Source: Arctopsyche grandis
Taxonomy: Eukaryota > Arthropoda > Insecta > Trichoptera > Hydropsychidae
DNA: 64,000 nucleotides
Direction of reading: 5' to 3'
Assembly: GCF_051622035.1 (NCBI RefSeq)
Contig: NC_135357.1
Coordinates: 20,574,256 to 20,638,255 of the forward strand
Positions 1 to 27,300 of the stretch are shown piece after piece; position 1 is the stretch's first letter, and each line of letters opens with the position of its first letter. The notes beneath the pieces are model-generated. The model saw nothing but the letters and a program-made list of their open reading frames with translations, searched no databases and was not told the DNA's origin. Both the position numbers and the translations under genes were made by a program.

Positions 1-1114
1 TGACGGTAACGAGATAACGTTCCTGGTCGACCCAGGATGAGTCTCTCGCGTCACGGATGTCGCAAGGCAGGACCAGTCGTGCATCACCATGGAGACAGCG
101 AGGGCAAATTGCACCGGACACAGGACCTCCGGGAAATTGCATTACTGCTGCACCACCCGTGCATAATATCAAACGCATATAAAATAAAATTTCGCGTCTG
201 TATGCGCATACGTATCGTCGAAACGTATCCATTTAATCGCATATCGTACATTCAATTATACATATTATGAACCTTATGCTGATGTATGTGATTCCGTTTG
301 GGCTATTGTTTGGCCTTTCATATACGATGTAATTTAATTTAATTATAAATTACGTATACATATGTAATTGTGTATGTACGTATGTTTAGAGGTATCTAGC
401 TTGTTTTAGTTCAAATGTATTATATTTAAGTCGAGTTACATCACGGCTACAATGCTATAGATATAATAAAACCAATACGGGCTTCTAGAGAATGTTATGG
501 GGTAAAAAAGGAAATACCGAAGGGTTGAAATGGCCTGAATAGAATTAAAAATAGCCGTCACATTGTGGTGAAACGCGCAAAAAACTTTTTTTGTAGATTA
601 TCATCTGTTCGGCGTTGTGTCGGGATGCTGCAAGACGGATTAAATCCCCCAGGCCGTAATCCACAAGGGCTCAGGGCTCACGGCATCTGATATTTTAAGC
701 TCCGGTATCAGGGCTGATGCTGATCCCAGCTCCAGATACCAGGCGGATTTTGCCGCCCAGAAACGGCCGTTCCAGATGAAATTAAAATCGATTTTTCGAT
801 CGTGGCCTACGAACACGATAAGAGAATAAAATGTAATTGGATTTCAACAGTAAAAATACACGTCAGTAACACCCAACTAAAGATGGAATTAAATTAACAA
901 TATTCGTATCTAATATATAATTTCGAATGATACTTTGTAAGTATGTAAGAAAATATGCAATGTTAATTCGTAAATCCGTGACGTCGTCGAACAAATGAAT
1001 ATTCAAATAAATTTAAATAAAATAAAACTATTCAAATAAATTTAAAGTCTGGTCATGTTTAAGCGGTTTATATTACAAATACCGAGTGAAGCCGGATAAA
1101 AACTCTAGTATATT

Positions 1115-1622
1115 ATATGTTACAGTTGAAGTGTATCTTCCAGCTGTAATATGTATATTTTGACTGGTTGAAATATATTCCGTCAAATCCACGTAAGTTG
1201 ATTCATATGGCGAACTACATTCCAACTGCTCAAAATATATTACATCTGAAAATACATCTCAATTTGTATATGTTGATATCAGATTATATGGAGAGGTTAG
1301 GTTAACGTGAAAACTTCCCTCGACTAGTAAATTGAGTTCGAAAGTCACATTTTTGTTTTAAATATATTTTTAGAGTTATCGCAATACGATACGCATTTCC
1401 ATTACTTGTAAAATATCTTGCAAATATTAACGCATTATTGAATTCGTAAAAACATCAGAGCTGTCAAAACTCAATATTACAACTGGGGCACATTGTTGAA
1501 AATATATTTGCGCTTGTAGAGCTATAATTTACTAGTTGAATTGAATTCGAATATGAATGACCTAAAACGCCAGTTGGAATATATTGCAACTGAAAATACA
1601 CTTCGACTGTAGCATATATATA
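1115..1622 (+). mobile_element. MITE-like repeat family A, copy 1 (~510 bp, ~40-bp terminal inverted repeats)
   Basis: The left end (ATATGTTACAGTTGAAGTGT) and the reverse complement of the right end (ATATGCTACAGTCGAAGTGT) are near-identical, and the similarity runs about 40 bases inward. A second copy in the same orientation lies at 11388-11930. No coding capacity, so non-autonomous. The superfamily is not identified. Confidence 0.7.
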
Positions 1623-3248
1623 TGTAAATAGTGCAATACATACGGCCATTTTGCAGTTGAGACTATCGGAAAATTTACAAATTGAATTATATATTAAATT
1701 CCATGCAAATCGTTCCCTCGAATAACGCAAATATCCGGCCACTGATGAAATTAATTTCCTTTTTTACATTTTTCGATTTTCCGCTCTACGGTATTTCAAC
1801 GCCGCTTTATATCTCTTTTTTTTCGTTTCAAATTCAACTGCTATTTTCGTTATTGAAATTTTCGTTTTATTACATAACAAATACAAAATAAAGTAAATCC
1901 TGTGCTGTATTCAAAATTAGCAAGCGCAGATATATTTAGTGCATCCGTAGTCGACAATAATCGTTGCACCGCATGCTGCAGAATACGGCATGACTAGGCT
2001 TTATGGCGCCACTGCCGTAACCCCGTGGAAAACTTTTCCAATATCCAACCGTTTCAGAAAATGTATATAAAATCGTGCTTTTCCGCGTGAAACGCTATGA
2101 TAAAAGTTTTCCCGACGCACGCCACTTTGTTTCCCAGCAACCCCGCTTCCCCACACTTTACATTTAATGTGCCGTATTCTAATCCAAAATACGTTCACTA
2201 TATAACGTTTTTTTACAATTCGTATATGGGATATTCACTTTAATTCACGAAATCCATTATTTCTGTATGTATATTACCATTTAAATATATAGGCTTTTCC
2301 GTCGGTTTCATACACTTTAAGAAAACGTAGTGTATTTTGAAATCATTCCACATCTAATGATAAAATACCATCACAGAGTGTGGCCGTTTGCATATCTGCC
2401 TAGACATTCACGATTTAAAAAGTTTCCGAAAAACTATTAAAATATCATCGTTTTATGTTGTTGAGTATCTAAACTTTGGTGTTAATAAAATTTTATTTAG
2501 TGTCAAAAGTCTGTGATACTTGATCAAACTTGTCTTTCGTGATATTGATGCAACGAAATAGATTTTTACTGGGTGCAATTTGATGGAGTCAAAAGCTTTA
2601 TTGATGATTTTTGTGAGGTATTTTCTGATAGGTTTAATTAAAATTTTACCAAAAATATAATTACTTTTATAAAAATTTTGATTATAATATCTACCCCTGA
2701 GATTGATATGTATTGTAAAAATTTAAAAAAATTAAAGACTTAAATTAAACCTGCGCTCGACAGATATGAAACTGCAAAAATTTGCTGCCACGAAGTGTTC
2801 ATTTTCTACGTTAAACTTGTATCTTTATTTTATTAATAGCTACACCGATAAACAAATATTGATCTTTTTTATATCATCATAGAAACCTAATTTTTCTGAT
2901 ATACATATATATTTTCCACTTAATACGAATACGATAATTAAATATATATCAATCCTATAGTTTTTCTATGCAAAATGCAATGCAAACTCAATTCAGAATA
3001 TCTGAACTCTTATATATTAATGCTTCTAAAAAATATATTTTTTAGCTTATTATGTGCCACAGCTTTTGATATATAGCGTTTTTAGGCACTTGGTACATAT
3101 GTATGTATATCTGCAAACGGCCACACTGTGCATCGTCTACAATGCGTTCACTTGTCAATTTCTAATAATGGAAATATGCCCACATTTTGTCGTGGAACTA
3201 CCACTATTTCGTGTAATATACTTTAACCAGCAACATAATATACTTTAA

Positions 3249-3340
3249 CCAGCAACATAGCTCAGTGGTTAGCGTATAATGCTTTCAACTGAGGGGTCAT
3301 GAGTTCAATCACCGGTCCCGTGTTGATGACCAGATCTTGA
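3249..3340 (+). repeat. tRNA-derived SINE head, copy 1
   Basis: TAGCTCAGTGGTTAGCG is a good RNA polymerase III A box, and GAGTTCAATC lies at B-box distance but is degenerate. The same unit, with AGCGTATAATGCT and GTGTTGATG, recurs at 47612. No full cloverleaf closes, so this is a retroposon, not a tRNA gene. Confidence 0.6.
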
Positions 3341-4473
3341 ATATACATACATATGTAACTCCAAGTTGATCTTTTCCTATGGTGGATGGGTCACGAGACT
3401 TCTTTGTTTATTGTATACAGCTTGTTGATACTTCGAGGCATTTTTGGCGCGAACGCGAGATAAGATGATCAGCGCTAGTAAACCAGTGATTAACAAGCGC
3501 CAATCACCTAATCTCTACGTTACGATATTAAAAATATGCTTACCTCTGTACATTGTATGTATAATGCATTTCTCGCAAGTAGTATTACAATTTTTTTGAT
3601 ATACTACGCGTATTGTACATATATTAATAACTGTGTCAAAATACAAAAATTTCACCATAGGTGTCACTTTGGGGCAACCTATCATGGCACATATGGTAGA
3701 AATGTGTATAATAAAATAAAATATGTAATTCAATCCATAGTACTGCTTCAAAGCTGTAGAAAAATGTATGTATGTATGTATGTGCATAGTTTCTTACATA
3801 AATGATTTTAATAAATGTAATTATTGTTAATGTCAGCTTTCAGACACTTTCCACACTCAGAAATCATATCACACATGATTGATGATCTTTCTAATATTGT
3901 CTCTGGATTCGTTCAGTCCATTGCAGAATGAATCTGGTCAATTCAATTTATTGGAGATTCGGCTTTTCCCCATATCCCGTCCACGCTATTAACTATGACA
4001 AGTCGCTCCACGAGCGTATTCGCACTTGATTTATTCGCTATAATATTTATCCCAAGATGTATGTATGTATGTAGGTAATACATACAAGGATCTGCTCGCA
4101 ACTATCCCTGTATTACGGATGTTATTAAGTTATCATTCGTATATGCGACATAATTTCAGTGCTATTATTTTGTTGGATTCTCAATATGCAAAAATACCCA
4201 ACTCCGGGAAAAGAAGCGTCGCAAAATGCATCGCCTCGTCGTATCCGCGAGGAAAATACACATTCCGTCGGCCTCCTTCGGGAAATGTCTACGGTTGTCG
4301 GAAACCAGATAAAAACACGATATACTCCAGTTATAAAACTTTATGTATGCATAAGACATTATTACACCGTACGGTGAAAATAAAATCCAATATTGCGAGG
4401 TTTTTTTTGTTGTGTATGACGTGCATTCGCTTGTTTGTAAATTATGCTGATGGAATATTTCATCTTGTTTCAG

Positions 4474-17381
<12,908 letters not shown>

Positions 17382-17728
17382 GAAACAAGTGGGGCGGATG
17401 TTAGGGGGGAGCCCATGCCTGGAAACCACCATACGCATCGCTCCACTACTCACCACCACCATACGTTGGGTATAATATATTAATCATAAACATTTGTAAA
17501 TACACATTTGTGCATATACAATTTTATTAAATCGCCGTAAATGGTATTGTAAATTAAATCTTACGAATTTCAGTGTCTCAACGTAGCAGTGGCTCAGAAT
17601 CTTGTTCTGGTAGTGGGAGAGGTAGCAGTCCCAGCCCCTCACCTCCTTCCAGCAGCCCCAGCCCCCCGCCCGACATGCATCCTCACACGCCGCCCCCACC
17701 GGCTTGCAGTTATATTTATCGATCTTAA
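17382..17728 (+). other. Sema1a: In-frame open extension beyond the Sema1a TGA (candidate readthrough or alternative 3' end)
   Basis: After the TGA at 17379-17381 the same frame stays open to 17469, encoding ETSGADVRGEPMPGN and then a His-rich run (HHTHRSTTHHHH). A possible donor GTATAA starts at 17470 and a good acceptor TTTCAG ends at 17573. Joining them keeps phase and continues as SQRSSGSESCSGSGRG and a Ser/Pro-rich stretch, ending SYIYRS and TAA at 17726-17728. The His/Pro/Ser bias matches the tail just upstream of the stop. The extension adds about 80 residues. It could be read by stop-codon readthrough or through a transcript that skips the TGA, or it could be untranslated. Caveats: the context TGA-G is not the classic leaky TGA-C, and another frame of the 17574 exon is also open (CLNVAVAQNL...), so openness alone is weak evidence. 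Confidence 0.4.
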
Positions 17729-18171
17729 ATATACTTATGTGATGTGACAAAATAAGACAATATTGCTTGCTAATAATATCTTGAAGTTCGTATTAGCATC
17801 AATCAACGTGCACTATTGGCCTCCGTAGCCACATATGTATGTATGTACTATCTGCCGTATTACAAATATAAAGAAAAAAGACTTATTGAAGAAACTTAAA
17901 GAAAAAAGTATATATATAGTATAATACATATATGGTCGCAAGTTTCCTCTGTTTGAAATGTATGCATTTAAAACTGTCAACACGATGATTCAATATGTTA
18001 TTCATATACAGACACAAACACACATATTAATAATGTATTTACAATCATAATTACATATGTGTATGTGTGTATGTATATATGGATGTATATACAATTACAA
18101 TTATGTATGTATATATTTTTCAGAAAAATAAGATTACAGCTTGCTTTTCTCTAACTTTCGTAACATTTTTA

Positions 18172-18177
18172 AATAAA
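18172..18177 (+). promoter_or_regulatory. Possible polyadenylation signal AATAAA of Sema1a
   Basis: This canonical hexamer lies about 790 bases past the Sema1a TGA, or 440 past the extension's TAA. The region is very AT-rich and other hexamers occur downstream, so the true 3' end is uncertain. Confidence 0.3.
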
Positions 18178-21100
18178 ATATTTGAATGAAATATTATTTT
18201 ATGGTTTTAATTTAAGTGGGATTTTTTCAAATTCGGTAAATTGTTCACTTTTTGCAAAGCATACATATATATGATACAATTTTTGTAAACAATGCATTTT
18301 AAAATTACTTAATTTTTTTGTATTATTAATTGAATAGTTACATATTATCGTTTTCATATATGCTGTCTTCCAATGGTTTCACACAAAACAAAAATATTTG
18401 TATATAATATGTAAAATAGTTTGTGACAATTAATTACGTATGCTTTTAATTTTTTTTACAAATTGCGTTTATTTATGTATACATTTTTTTACAAAATTTG
18501 AAATATTTCAGAATTAATTTATTTAAATTGAAGCAATCTTGTCAGTTTTATTCAATTCATTTTCCACCTTTCAAACATTTGAAGTGCAAAATAGGAAAAT
18601 TGTATTGTCACAGATTATCTAGCAATTTGGATTATACTTGAAGCATTTTTACTAACCCAGCTGAGACAAATATGTAGATTAAAGTTGAATTATTACAAAT
18701 TGTTAGTAATATTAGGTACTGTATATACATTAAATATACGTACACTGCTATTTTATACTCAAATATACATACGCATCCAATTGTATATATGTATGTATTG
18801 TAATTTCGTTCAAATTTCATATAAATAATTTTTGTTTCCAATTTCAAATTTATTCATATACATACATAGTAATTTTTTAATACATTGCAAATCATAATGT
18901 AAATACTTATAATCCATAAGCAGCCTGTAATATTAGTTGAACTGAATATATTAAAAGTACTATAAATTAATCTAAGTTTTGATGTATAGTCATCACTTTA
19001 TACATTAAGTTTTCATAATATTTATATTACAAGAAATTTGTAATGATTTGATAATAGAATTCTAGGTTACTTATTCAAAATTCATAAATATAAAAATAAT
19101 ATATTCATATATGACAAATATAACTCTACAAATATATAGATTATAACTCTAATATTCAGTCATTAAAAAGTGCTTCTTATGAATGTGTTAGATTTTTAGG
19201 AGAGATTTCATAATGTGACCTTTAGCTAAATAGGATCAATGAGAAATTTCTCGTAGGGTTTAAACAATTGTAAATTGTCTATACATAATGTTATTTTTAT
19301 TCTTAATTGTTTATTAAAGTTTAAGCCAAATATATAATATTATATGGTCCTTCCGATATTGCTGACGTATTTTTACCATTTTTTTTTCTTTCTCTAAATA
19401 CATGCATATGCAATTTATTTTACATATATTATTCCCAATATCAAAAATTTGTTCTTGTGAATATATCAAATTAATCTGAATAGTAAGGAAATTTACCTAA
19501 AATTGAATTATTTATTTATTGTAACAGAAAACACGTCACATTATTGAGAATAAAAAATAAAATATAAATAAACTACATCAAAAAAGCATTAACATAATCT
19601 TTACTATTATTTCTTATTTAGCGTATAGAACCTTGGGAATGTTATAATTAACATTAATAAAAAGACATGTCAATTGTATATTTTATATATCATAATCCAT
19701 TCCTTCATTTGTGAAGTACCGAATTTGTGCACACAATAAAATAATTGGTACCAATTTTCCAAACATAGCTTTATTTTTTTAATTTTCGCAGTAGAACACT
19801 GTTGTACGTGATAATTCTTATTTGCTCCACAATTTTTTTTATAATACTTACTAATATAAATAAGACTGAATGATGTATTAGTATTGATCGGAATTATTGT
19901 CATACGTGAGAACACATTTCTAGTTTTAGTGTTAAAAGTACTTTATGCCTTTTAAAATTAATAATACTCAATCAGTTAGGCTTCAACGCCTCACTGACAC
20001 TATTAAATCGGTTAGATATAACTTCAGCCAAATGCATTTTCAATTTTATTGAATCTCATCAACTGTGAATTTCTCATCTTCATGTTACAAAACTCATTAT
20101 ATGTAATGTATTAAAAATTGATAAATATTATTTACACCTAACTTATGGTGCTACCAAAAATTTTTTTTTTGTGAAAAATTGAAAATCTAGATATTATTCT
20201 AGTGCTGTTGTGTTAAATCTCTTTAAATTAATTTATGTTTCTTTAGTTAAATATTTGACATGTATTTATTTTTTTATATTGCCAAAGATGTATATTTTTA
20301 TAGATTTAATTTATTTTAATAATTTTATTTGTTTGATATTTTTTATGCAAAGTAAAAAAGATAAACATTGTTCAATTGTGCATACGTAATTATATTATTG
20401 GAGTTGTATTTAACACTAGTCATTTTTTTATCATTATCAATTTTTTGACAACCGGTTCGATTCATACTGTTCTGAGCACATTAATGGGGAAATATAAATT
20501 ATGTATTGGTAAGACTTCTAAAATATTTTTGGATGAGAAATCATAAGTCTCTCTTGAAATTCTGTTATAATACAACATTTAGGTTATATAGTTATAAGTG
20601 TTTTATACTTATATTTAAAATTAAATTTAAAAGCATATTACTCTACAAAAGCATGATTAGAAAATGTGTAAATAGAATTTTAAGATTACTCATAGTTTTA
20701 CTGCTGTTTCAATTTTGTCTCTTTACTGAATGCTAATGCTTTTAATATGTATTTCATAAACATCACAGAATGACCACACTCTACACATCTGTCTCTGAAA
20801 AAATACAAGTTTTCAAAATTTTTGAATTGTTAAAAACTTAAAAATTCTGATTAACAAAATTTTTATTTTATATCGATACTGTTACAAATCCATAGAATTT
20901 ATTTAAAAATAAAATTGTATTTGTGGTATAATTTACATTGTTAAAAGTCTTTCATATTTCGGGTAACGATGGAAAATTTCTTCCACACATATTATAATAG
21001 TATCATTTCCACTTTTCAAAAGCATAATTTCCAATCTTGTACATTTTCGAGGGGAAAATTTTTTAATAAATTTTTGTAAAAAATAAATATTTAATATTAG

Positions 21101-23719
21101 AAGAAATAGAATATTTATATGAAGATATTGTATGAAAATAAAAATATATTTTTAATTGCATATTTTATAAAGCCATGTCGTCAATTCCTTTCGTGAGATT
21201 TCAGCACACCGTCTGGTTATATGGATAATAATGAAGAACAAGAGATGTAATTCCAATATCGCATTAATAATATTTGACATTTTTTACAATGAATGGTTAT
21301 AGGGTTCTCACAAATAAATATTTATAAAAATACATATTAATTTTTAATATTTATTCTTCATAGATAATGTAATAAAAAGACCTTATACATATATTAAATT
21401 TTTTCATAGTTGAAATAAATTTTGTTTAAATTAAAAGTAAATCTTTTGATAAAGAAAATTTTACACGTAGATTTAAAATTATAAAGATTTTCTTTATCGT
21501 ACTCATTACAAATTTGATTAATTCCAAATGCAGTTTTTTATATGTTCATGCGAATATATTGTTATGATTTTCTTTATAAATTTTTAATAAATAACGTGTG
21601 TGTACATATGTATATAGGATATGTATGTATGTATATACACGTTATGTATATATAAATATATATTTATATATATATAATTAGATATACTAAGTAGATGAGC
21701 AGAGTTAGCAGTCTGTTGAAAGCGATTGGTTTTCACTAGCATGCCTTCATTTATATTGACGGGTCACGCATACTCGTGTTTGGCATCAATATCTCCCAAG
21801 TAACTGTTGTAATTTCAAGAGTTTGCACAAAAACTCCGATGTTTACAATACCATGATTGGGGGAATTAATAATTTCCTCGTGAAATCGGTATCTAGAGAT
21901 CATCATGTTGCCTAGTCTGTACATTTTAAGTGGGGTTGTTGTAAACGTTTTTGCAAAACCTCTTAGAATAAGTTCCAACCAATTATTTGTATTAAAATAT
22001 GAGAGAAAATAAAATTTTAAGACAATGATGATGAGTAATTCTAAAATATTTTACAGTTTCACTATTTATCACATTGTTGATTTTTTCTCCATTTTATATA
22101 TGTATATTCATTCATATATCCCTAGTTACAAGAATAGTTTGCAATTACTTAAAAATATATCTAGATTAAAATAAACTTTGACAAACTGTGACTATTTTTT
22201 GCTAAATTTAATTTTTGTTCATGTTTGTACATTATGGAGTGGCTGAAGTATCTTATTTTGTGTTTTGATATTGTATGTTTTTAGAATTCTTTATGGGATG
22301 CCAGTTTTCTTAGAAATGTTTTCAATAATTTAAATACATATATTATTGATACATTCAATGCAGTTACCTGTAGCGGTGCTTTTCTGCACTTTTTTTTGGT
22401 AATATGATATGCTAAATATTTTAGCGACAACAACATGTATTCATTTTCCATAGAAATAAAACAAAATGTAAAAATTTATTATTTGTATTAATTTCTCATC
22501 AAACTAAATCTTTACCAAATAAAAAATATCTAAATACCTCTTATTATTACATTTTTATACACCTAATCTAATCTCAGCACTATCTTTACTGATACCACTA
22601 CACACGCTAATCAATCAAATACATTATTTTTTGTTAAGTAATAATTTTACTCACTGAACATTAATGTAGCTAAAGGAAATACTCTTAAATGGCAAACATG
22701 TAAAGTTTTTCCTCTAGCCAATTTAATGTATAGTAAATAAAAGGTAGAAACAAAACACTATTGCTTTGGACATTCATATTATAAAAATACATTGACACCA
22801 ATAAGCGGTATACATATATGCACCATTGAATGCACAAAATATAAAAAATATCACGTTGCCATGTTATTTTTAAAATTACAATTTGAGTGACGATATTACA
22901 AAAAATTATGACCATTCCATAAGTCAACCGTTTCAATTAAATATGATAGACGTATAGATAGATAGAATAAATTGATTAATTTCATTGATGGTAGACGAAT
23001 ATATTATTTTCAATTCAAAGGCTCAAAGGTCATAATTAAAATGGCCAACGATAGTATTGTGTATTATTATATACATATGTATGTATGTTACAGTGATTTA
23101 AAATATACTATTACTATCGTTTCAGGGATTTCACATTCCGATTACTTTACATTTACTTCTGATACTTCTAATAATGTCGTGTCTTCTTCTACCTCCATCA
23201 AAAGTTTTTTTATATTTTCTTCAATTTTCTTCAATGTATAAATGTATAATGCCCTTCCTGAAAGCATTAGAAGTTCTAATAACATTGATGCTTTCTTGAA
23301 GGGTGTTAATGGATACCTTTTTAGAAGATGATTTATAATTGTTTGTTGTTGTTTTGTTATTTTGTGTTATATGTATTAGCAGTTTGCTATATAAATAAAT
23401 AAATAAATAGAAGTTAATGATGTTAAACCAACTTTTACAGTTTCTCCAAATTCAGCTTCGTGTGATATGAGTTTAATTTCCGAATTTAATGCCCCATTTC
23501 TCATCAATTTGATATTCCTCAGTGCTTTCTTTCAATTGGTGCTGTTATGATCTAATTTGTGATTTATTTGTTATCCTGATTTGTGTAATACCGACTGAGT
23601 TGGCGAAAGTATACTTCTACTAGTGAAAGTTTATTTTCACTAGATAATACAGATTTACTGTAATATATATCATAGCAATTGTGTCGACTTCGGGCGAATT
23701 TGATATAAGTATGTATATG

Positions 23720-23935
23720 CAGTGCCGGCCTTACACCCGATGGCGCCCTCGGGCAATTTTTTCTGAACACCCTTAGAAAGAACTTTCGCCTTTGGCGCTC
23801 TAATTTAAAATTTTGAATGGCTTTTGGCGCTCTAATTTTGAATTTTAAAGCGCCTTTGGCGCATCATTCGGCGCCCTAACTTATTTGGCACCCTCGAGCG
23901 CCGCCCGACCCAGCCCCCCCCTAAAACCGGCACTG
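23720..23935. mobile_element. hAT-like MITE (216 bp) with CAGTGCCGG terminal repeats
   Basis: The left end is CAGTGCCGGCCTTACACC and the reverse complement of the right end CAGTGCCGGTTTTAGG. Flanking 8-mers TGTATATG and TGTATAGG match at 7 of 8, fitting an 8-bp hAT target duplication. The interior is made of repeated GGCGC(T/C)CTAA and CCTTTGGCGC units. Between Sema1a and TM7SF3. Confidence 0.75.
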
Positions 23936-24375
23936 TGTATAGGTAATTTCCATTTATCTGAGATACCAATTGCAAAGTGATTTCCATCATGAAAAGACCT
24001 ACTTCTGATACTGTCATCGCGATAACCTAAACTAATTACTAGCTTTTTTAACAAGTTTTTTCGTTGTATTTTTAATGTAGCAACATTTTATTATATTTTA
24101 AATGTGGCGACACTGGTTGGCAGTAAATTGTGGCACATATCCATATTCTCGGAAAGTTGATAAACAATCAAGTGTAATCTATCTATTTGTCGCCCATTAT
24201 TTTAAAGACTTGTCATGTATTCCTTGTTTATGCATGTAAATAATATATAAAATCTCAATAATACATGACAGATGAGTAATATACTAGAAAAAAATGAACC
24301 AAATCATTTTTTGTAGATATCATTTTATCTGCTTTAATTGGAATAAATAACAAGTTGAGATATCAAATCTGAAAC

Positions 24376-27300
24376 ATGGGTTTGAGTGTAAAAACCTCCG
24401 TGAAAATTGTGTATTTTTTCATATTATTTACTTTAAAGTCAATGACTTGTACCAAATGGGACGGTGAGTTTTTTTACTTGTACATATTTAATATTTTGCA
24501 CAATATTGTATGTCAAACAACGTTTATATTTCAGATGGTGAAATAGTAAACATCTCGTTAAACAACTCCATACCAACACTATATAATTCTGAAGTGTTCA
24601 GTTTGACGACAACTTTAAGTGCATTATCTACAGTCACCGTTTCAATCGCTGACATTTCTTTGTTGTTAGGGTTTCTAATCGTTCAAGTGCATTCTTTTAA
24701 AAAAGATTTTATTTTATCATTTTCAAGAAACTTGTCTATTGCAAACTACGTCAATGGAACAAACTTAGGGCTCATGTTGGAAGCAACAAATCCGAAAGCA
24801 TTGTATATCATCAATAATTCGCCTAATGAAACATTGGATCTATATTTTTCGATCCATGCATACTACAAAAACGGTTTGAATTAGTCAAATTTAGTTACCG
24901 GTCTTTTATACTGACACAAAATCAAATGTTTTATAAGACCTACATTAAAATGTACTAATAGTGCTTACAGATTATCGGAGTCAATACCTCTCTTTGGTTT
25001 TTTTTTCCATTCCGAGATGTGAATACTAATAAAACAGTCAAAGGTACATGCTATAGTGATAACTAGAAGAACTTATCCTTAAATCGATGAAATTTGTCAA
25101 ACGAAATTTTATGTCAGTATAACAGACAAGTGCATACTCAAAATTATTGTTTCAGTTAATTTATTTGTATTTTACATTTTTATATTTTCAGCTCCGGTTC
25201 CAGGCGGCTGTAACATGGAGTTTAATGTAGTGGATGCTCCTTTTATGCGTATCGAACAAAACAATTTTTTCATTACAGTGGATATTGGTCCAGCTCGAAT
25301 ATTTGTCGACGGCGATTGCGATGCTTCTTCTATGAATGTCACTCACAACTTTTATAAAATGTATCTAAACGAATGGGACCATTCAGTTGATGGCTATTTT
25401 GAAGGGCTAAAAAAAATGATCACAGTGGAAAGTATTCTTGAACATGGCACTCATGTGAGTAGAATAATCATCAGGACATCTCTCTTTGAAATGCTTTGAT
25501 TTGAAGTTTTTTTTTTCTGATGTAAAAATTACTACCGACATCGTGCAATTCGTTTGAAATCTGAAATGTTATTAAAATTAAATTTTATGTATTGTAGGTT
25601 CCTCACATATCGACCTACTCTCCAATGCGCCGACTATTTAGTTTATATCCTGGAATTGGTTCATTTTATGCTGTCATCGCTAAAAATAATAAAATGAGCT
25701 CGGCTTATGTACCCATTCATACATATAGCTATGAAAATAATTATGGTAACTCTTGTCAATATCAATTATTAAATATTAACTTAACCCTTTGAATGCTGAC
25801 GTCTTTTCTGTCCGAAAGCCCACCACGCTGAAAATTTCGCTAACATTTCCAACTAGAATTATTTAGAAATCCAAGTAATATTTATATTACTTGGATGTAA
25901 TATTAATAGAAGTGGCTTTAGGTGTTATATTGCGGTCTCCGTGACGGGCCGGAATGTGAAATGCCGGAAAACGCAAATATCAAAAATCGAAAGATCTTAA
26001 TTCGAAAGATCAAAAAAAAAGGTTGCATGGTAAACGGTACATACTCACTTAATTTGCGCGAGCAGGATACAACAGGAACAATAGGAACAGGCTTTTCCTC
26101 CCGTATTCTGCGCGCGCACATTAATACGGGAGAAAAAGCCAGTTCTTCTTGTTCCTGTTGTATCCTGCTCGCGCAAATTAAGTGAGTATGTACCGTTTGC
26201 CATGCACCCTTGTTTTTTGATATTTCGACTTAAGATCTTTCGATTTTCGATAATTGCGTTTTCCGGCATTTCACATTCCGCCTCGTGAGGTAGACCCGTT
26301 ATATTGTTGTCAAGTGACATTCTGTCCACGGACAGATCTAAATAATTATAGCATCAGTCGTATTTGACGCCTGGTGCTCGACGTATGTCCGATAGAAACT
26401 TCTCTGTTTGTTTATATTACTCGCAAGATGGGCAAGCATCGGTCAAAATTGCACAATACATTCAAAAACACATAATAAACAACATGGGATACATTTTTAT
26501 AAATAAATTGATCCGATTGTATTCCGTGCGATGTAGCGTATTTATAGACGTACCGCGTAAAATTGACAACAATTATTTATTCGTAAGGGCCCCTCTATTC
26601 TTATTACATCTCTCTGGTTTAGACTCTCTAATATATATTGCAACAATATAAAATAAACAAAATGATTCTATTAATGAATGTATTTTTCCAAAACTAGTTG
26701 CATCTTCTTTATTGTTGTTAAAATGAATGAACTGCTCACAATCTAAAATACTCAGCATGTAAGGGATTTCCATCGGGAAGTTCTGCTACGGCAACAAATT
26801 CAGAAAACGTTGACAAATGAATGACGTGGACTACACGACTGTCCATGTTTAATGCATTTTTTTCAATGCTACCTGTAAAGGCTTAGCGGATAGTATTCTT
26901 GTTTACTTTGTACACGCTCAAAACACAACGCCTATTGGCGTTTTTCAGGCCATAAACTTGTTGGCAAAACGCTGTGTGTGTATGTAATTCAGAAACGAAT
27001 TACAAACACACACACATACAATGAACGGTTTTGTTTTATATATCGATGGCTTAGTGGACAGATATTGTAAATCCATTTTTAATTCGTATCAAATTTTAAG
27101 TTTGTAGATGCTGAAATAATTCAGGTTTTTCCTTTCAAGGTAATTTTACATATACATAAATTTCTTTGAACGAAAAAACCTGAATTATTGTAGCATCTAC
27201 AAACTTCAAATTCGATACAAATTCAAAAATGGACATACAATATCTGTGCACCAACCAATCGATATAAGATGTTCACTCACAAGTTTTGTTTTCCTAAAAT

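Larger units (their letters stand above)
1..4473. other. Non-coding sequence upstream of the first visible Sema1a exon
   Basis: No exon could be supported here; it is presumably intron, because the exon at 4474 begins mid-codon after a TTTCAG acceptor. Bases 1-170 and 600-780 are more GC-rich than their surroundings, with short open frames, but match no family I know. The stretch includes the TIR repeat at 1115-1622 and a tRNA-derived SINE-like piece at 3249. Confidence 0.6.
17729..24375. other. Sema1a 3' UTR and intergenic DNA
   Basis: Extremely AT-rich, with no exon I can support. It contains dispersed TATGTATATA repeats near 18050-18120 and 21600-21690 and the hAT-like MITE at 23720. Confidence 0.7.

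Noticed and set aside
25922..26329. ORFs on both strands containing SLNLREQDTTGT
   Set aside because: They are mirror translations of the two arms of the foldback MITE. The same peptide appears in both strands because of the inverted repeat.
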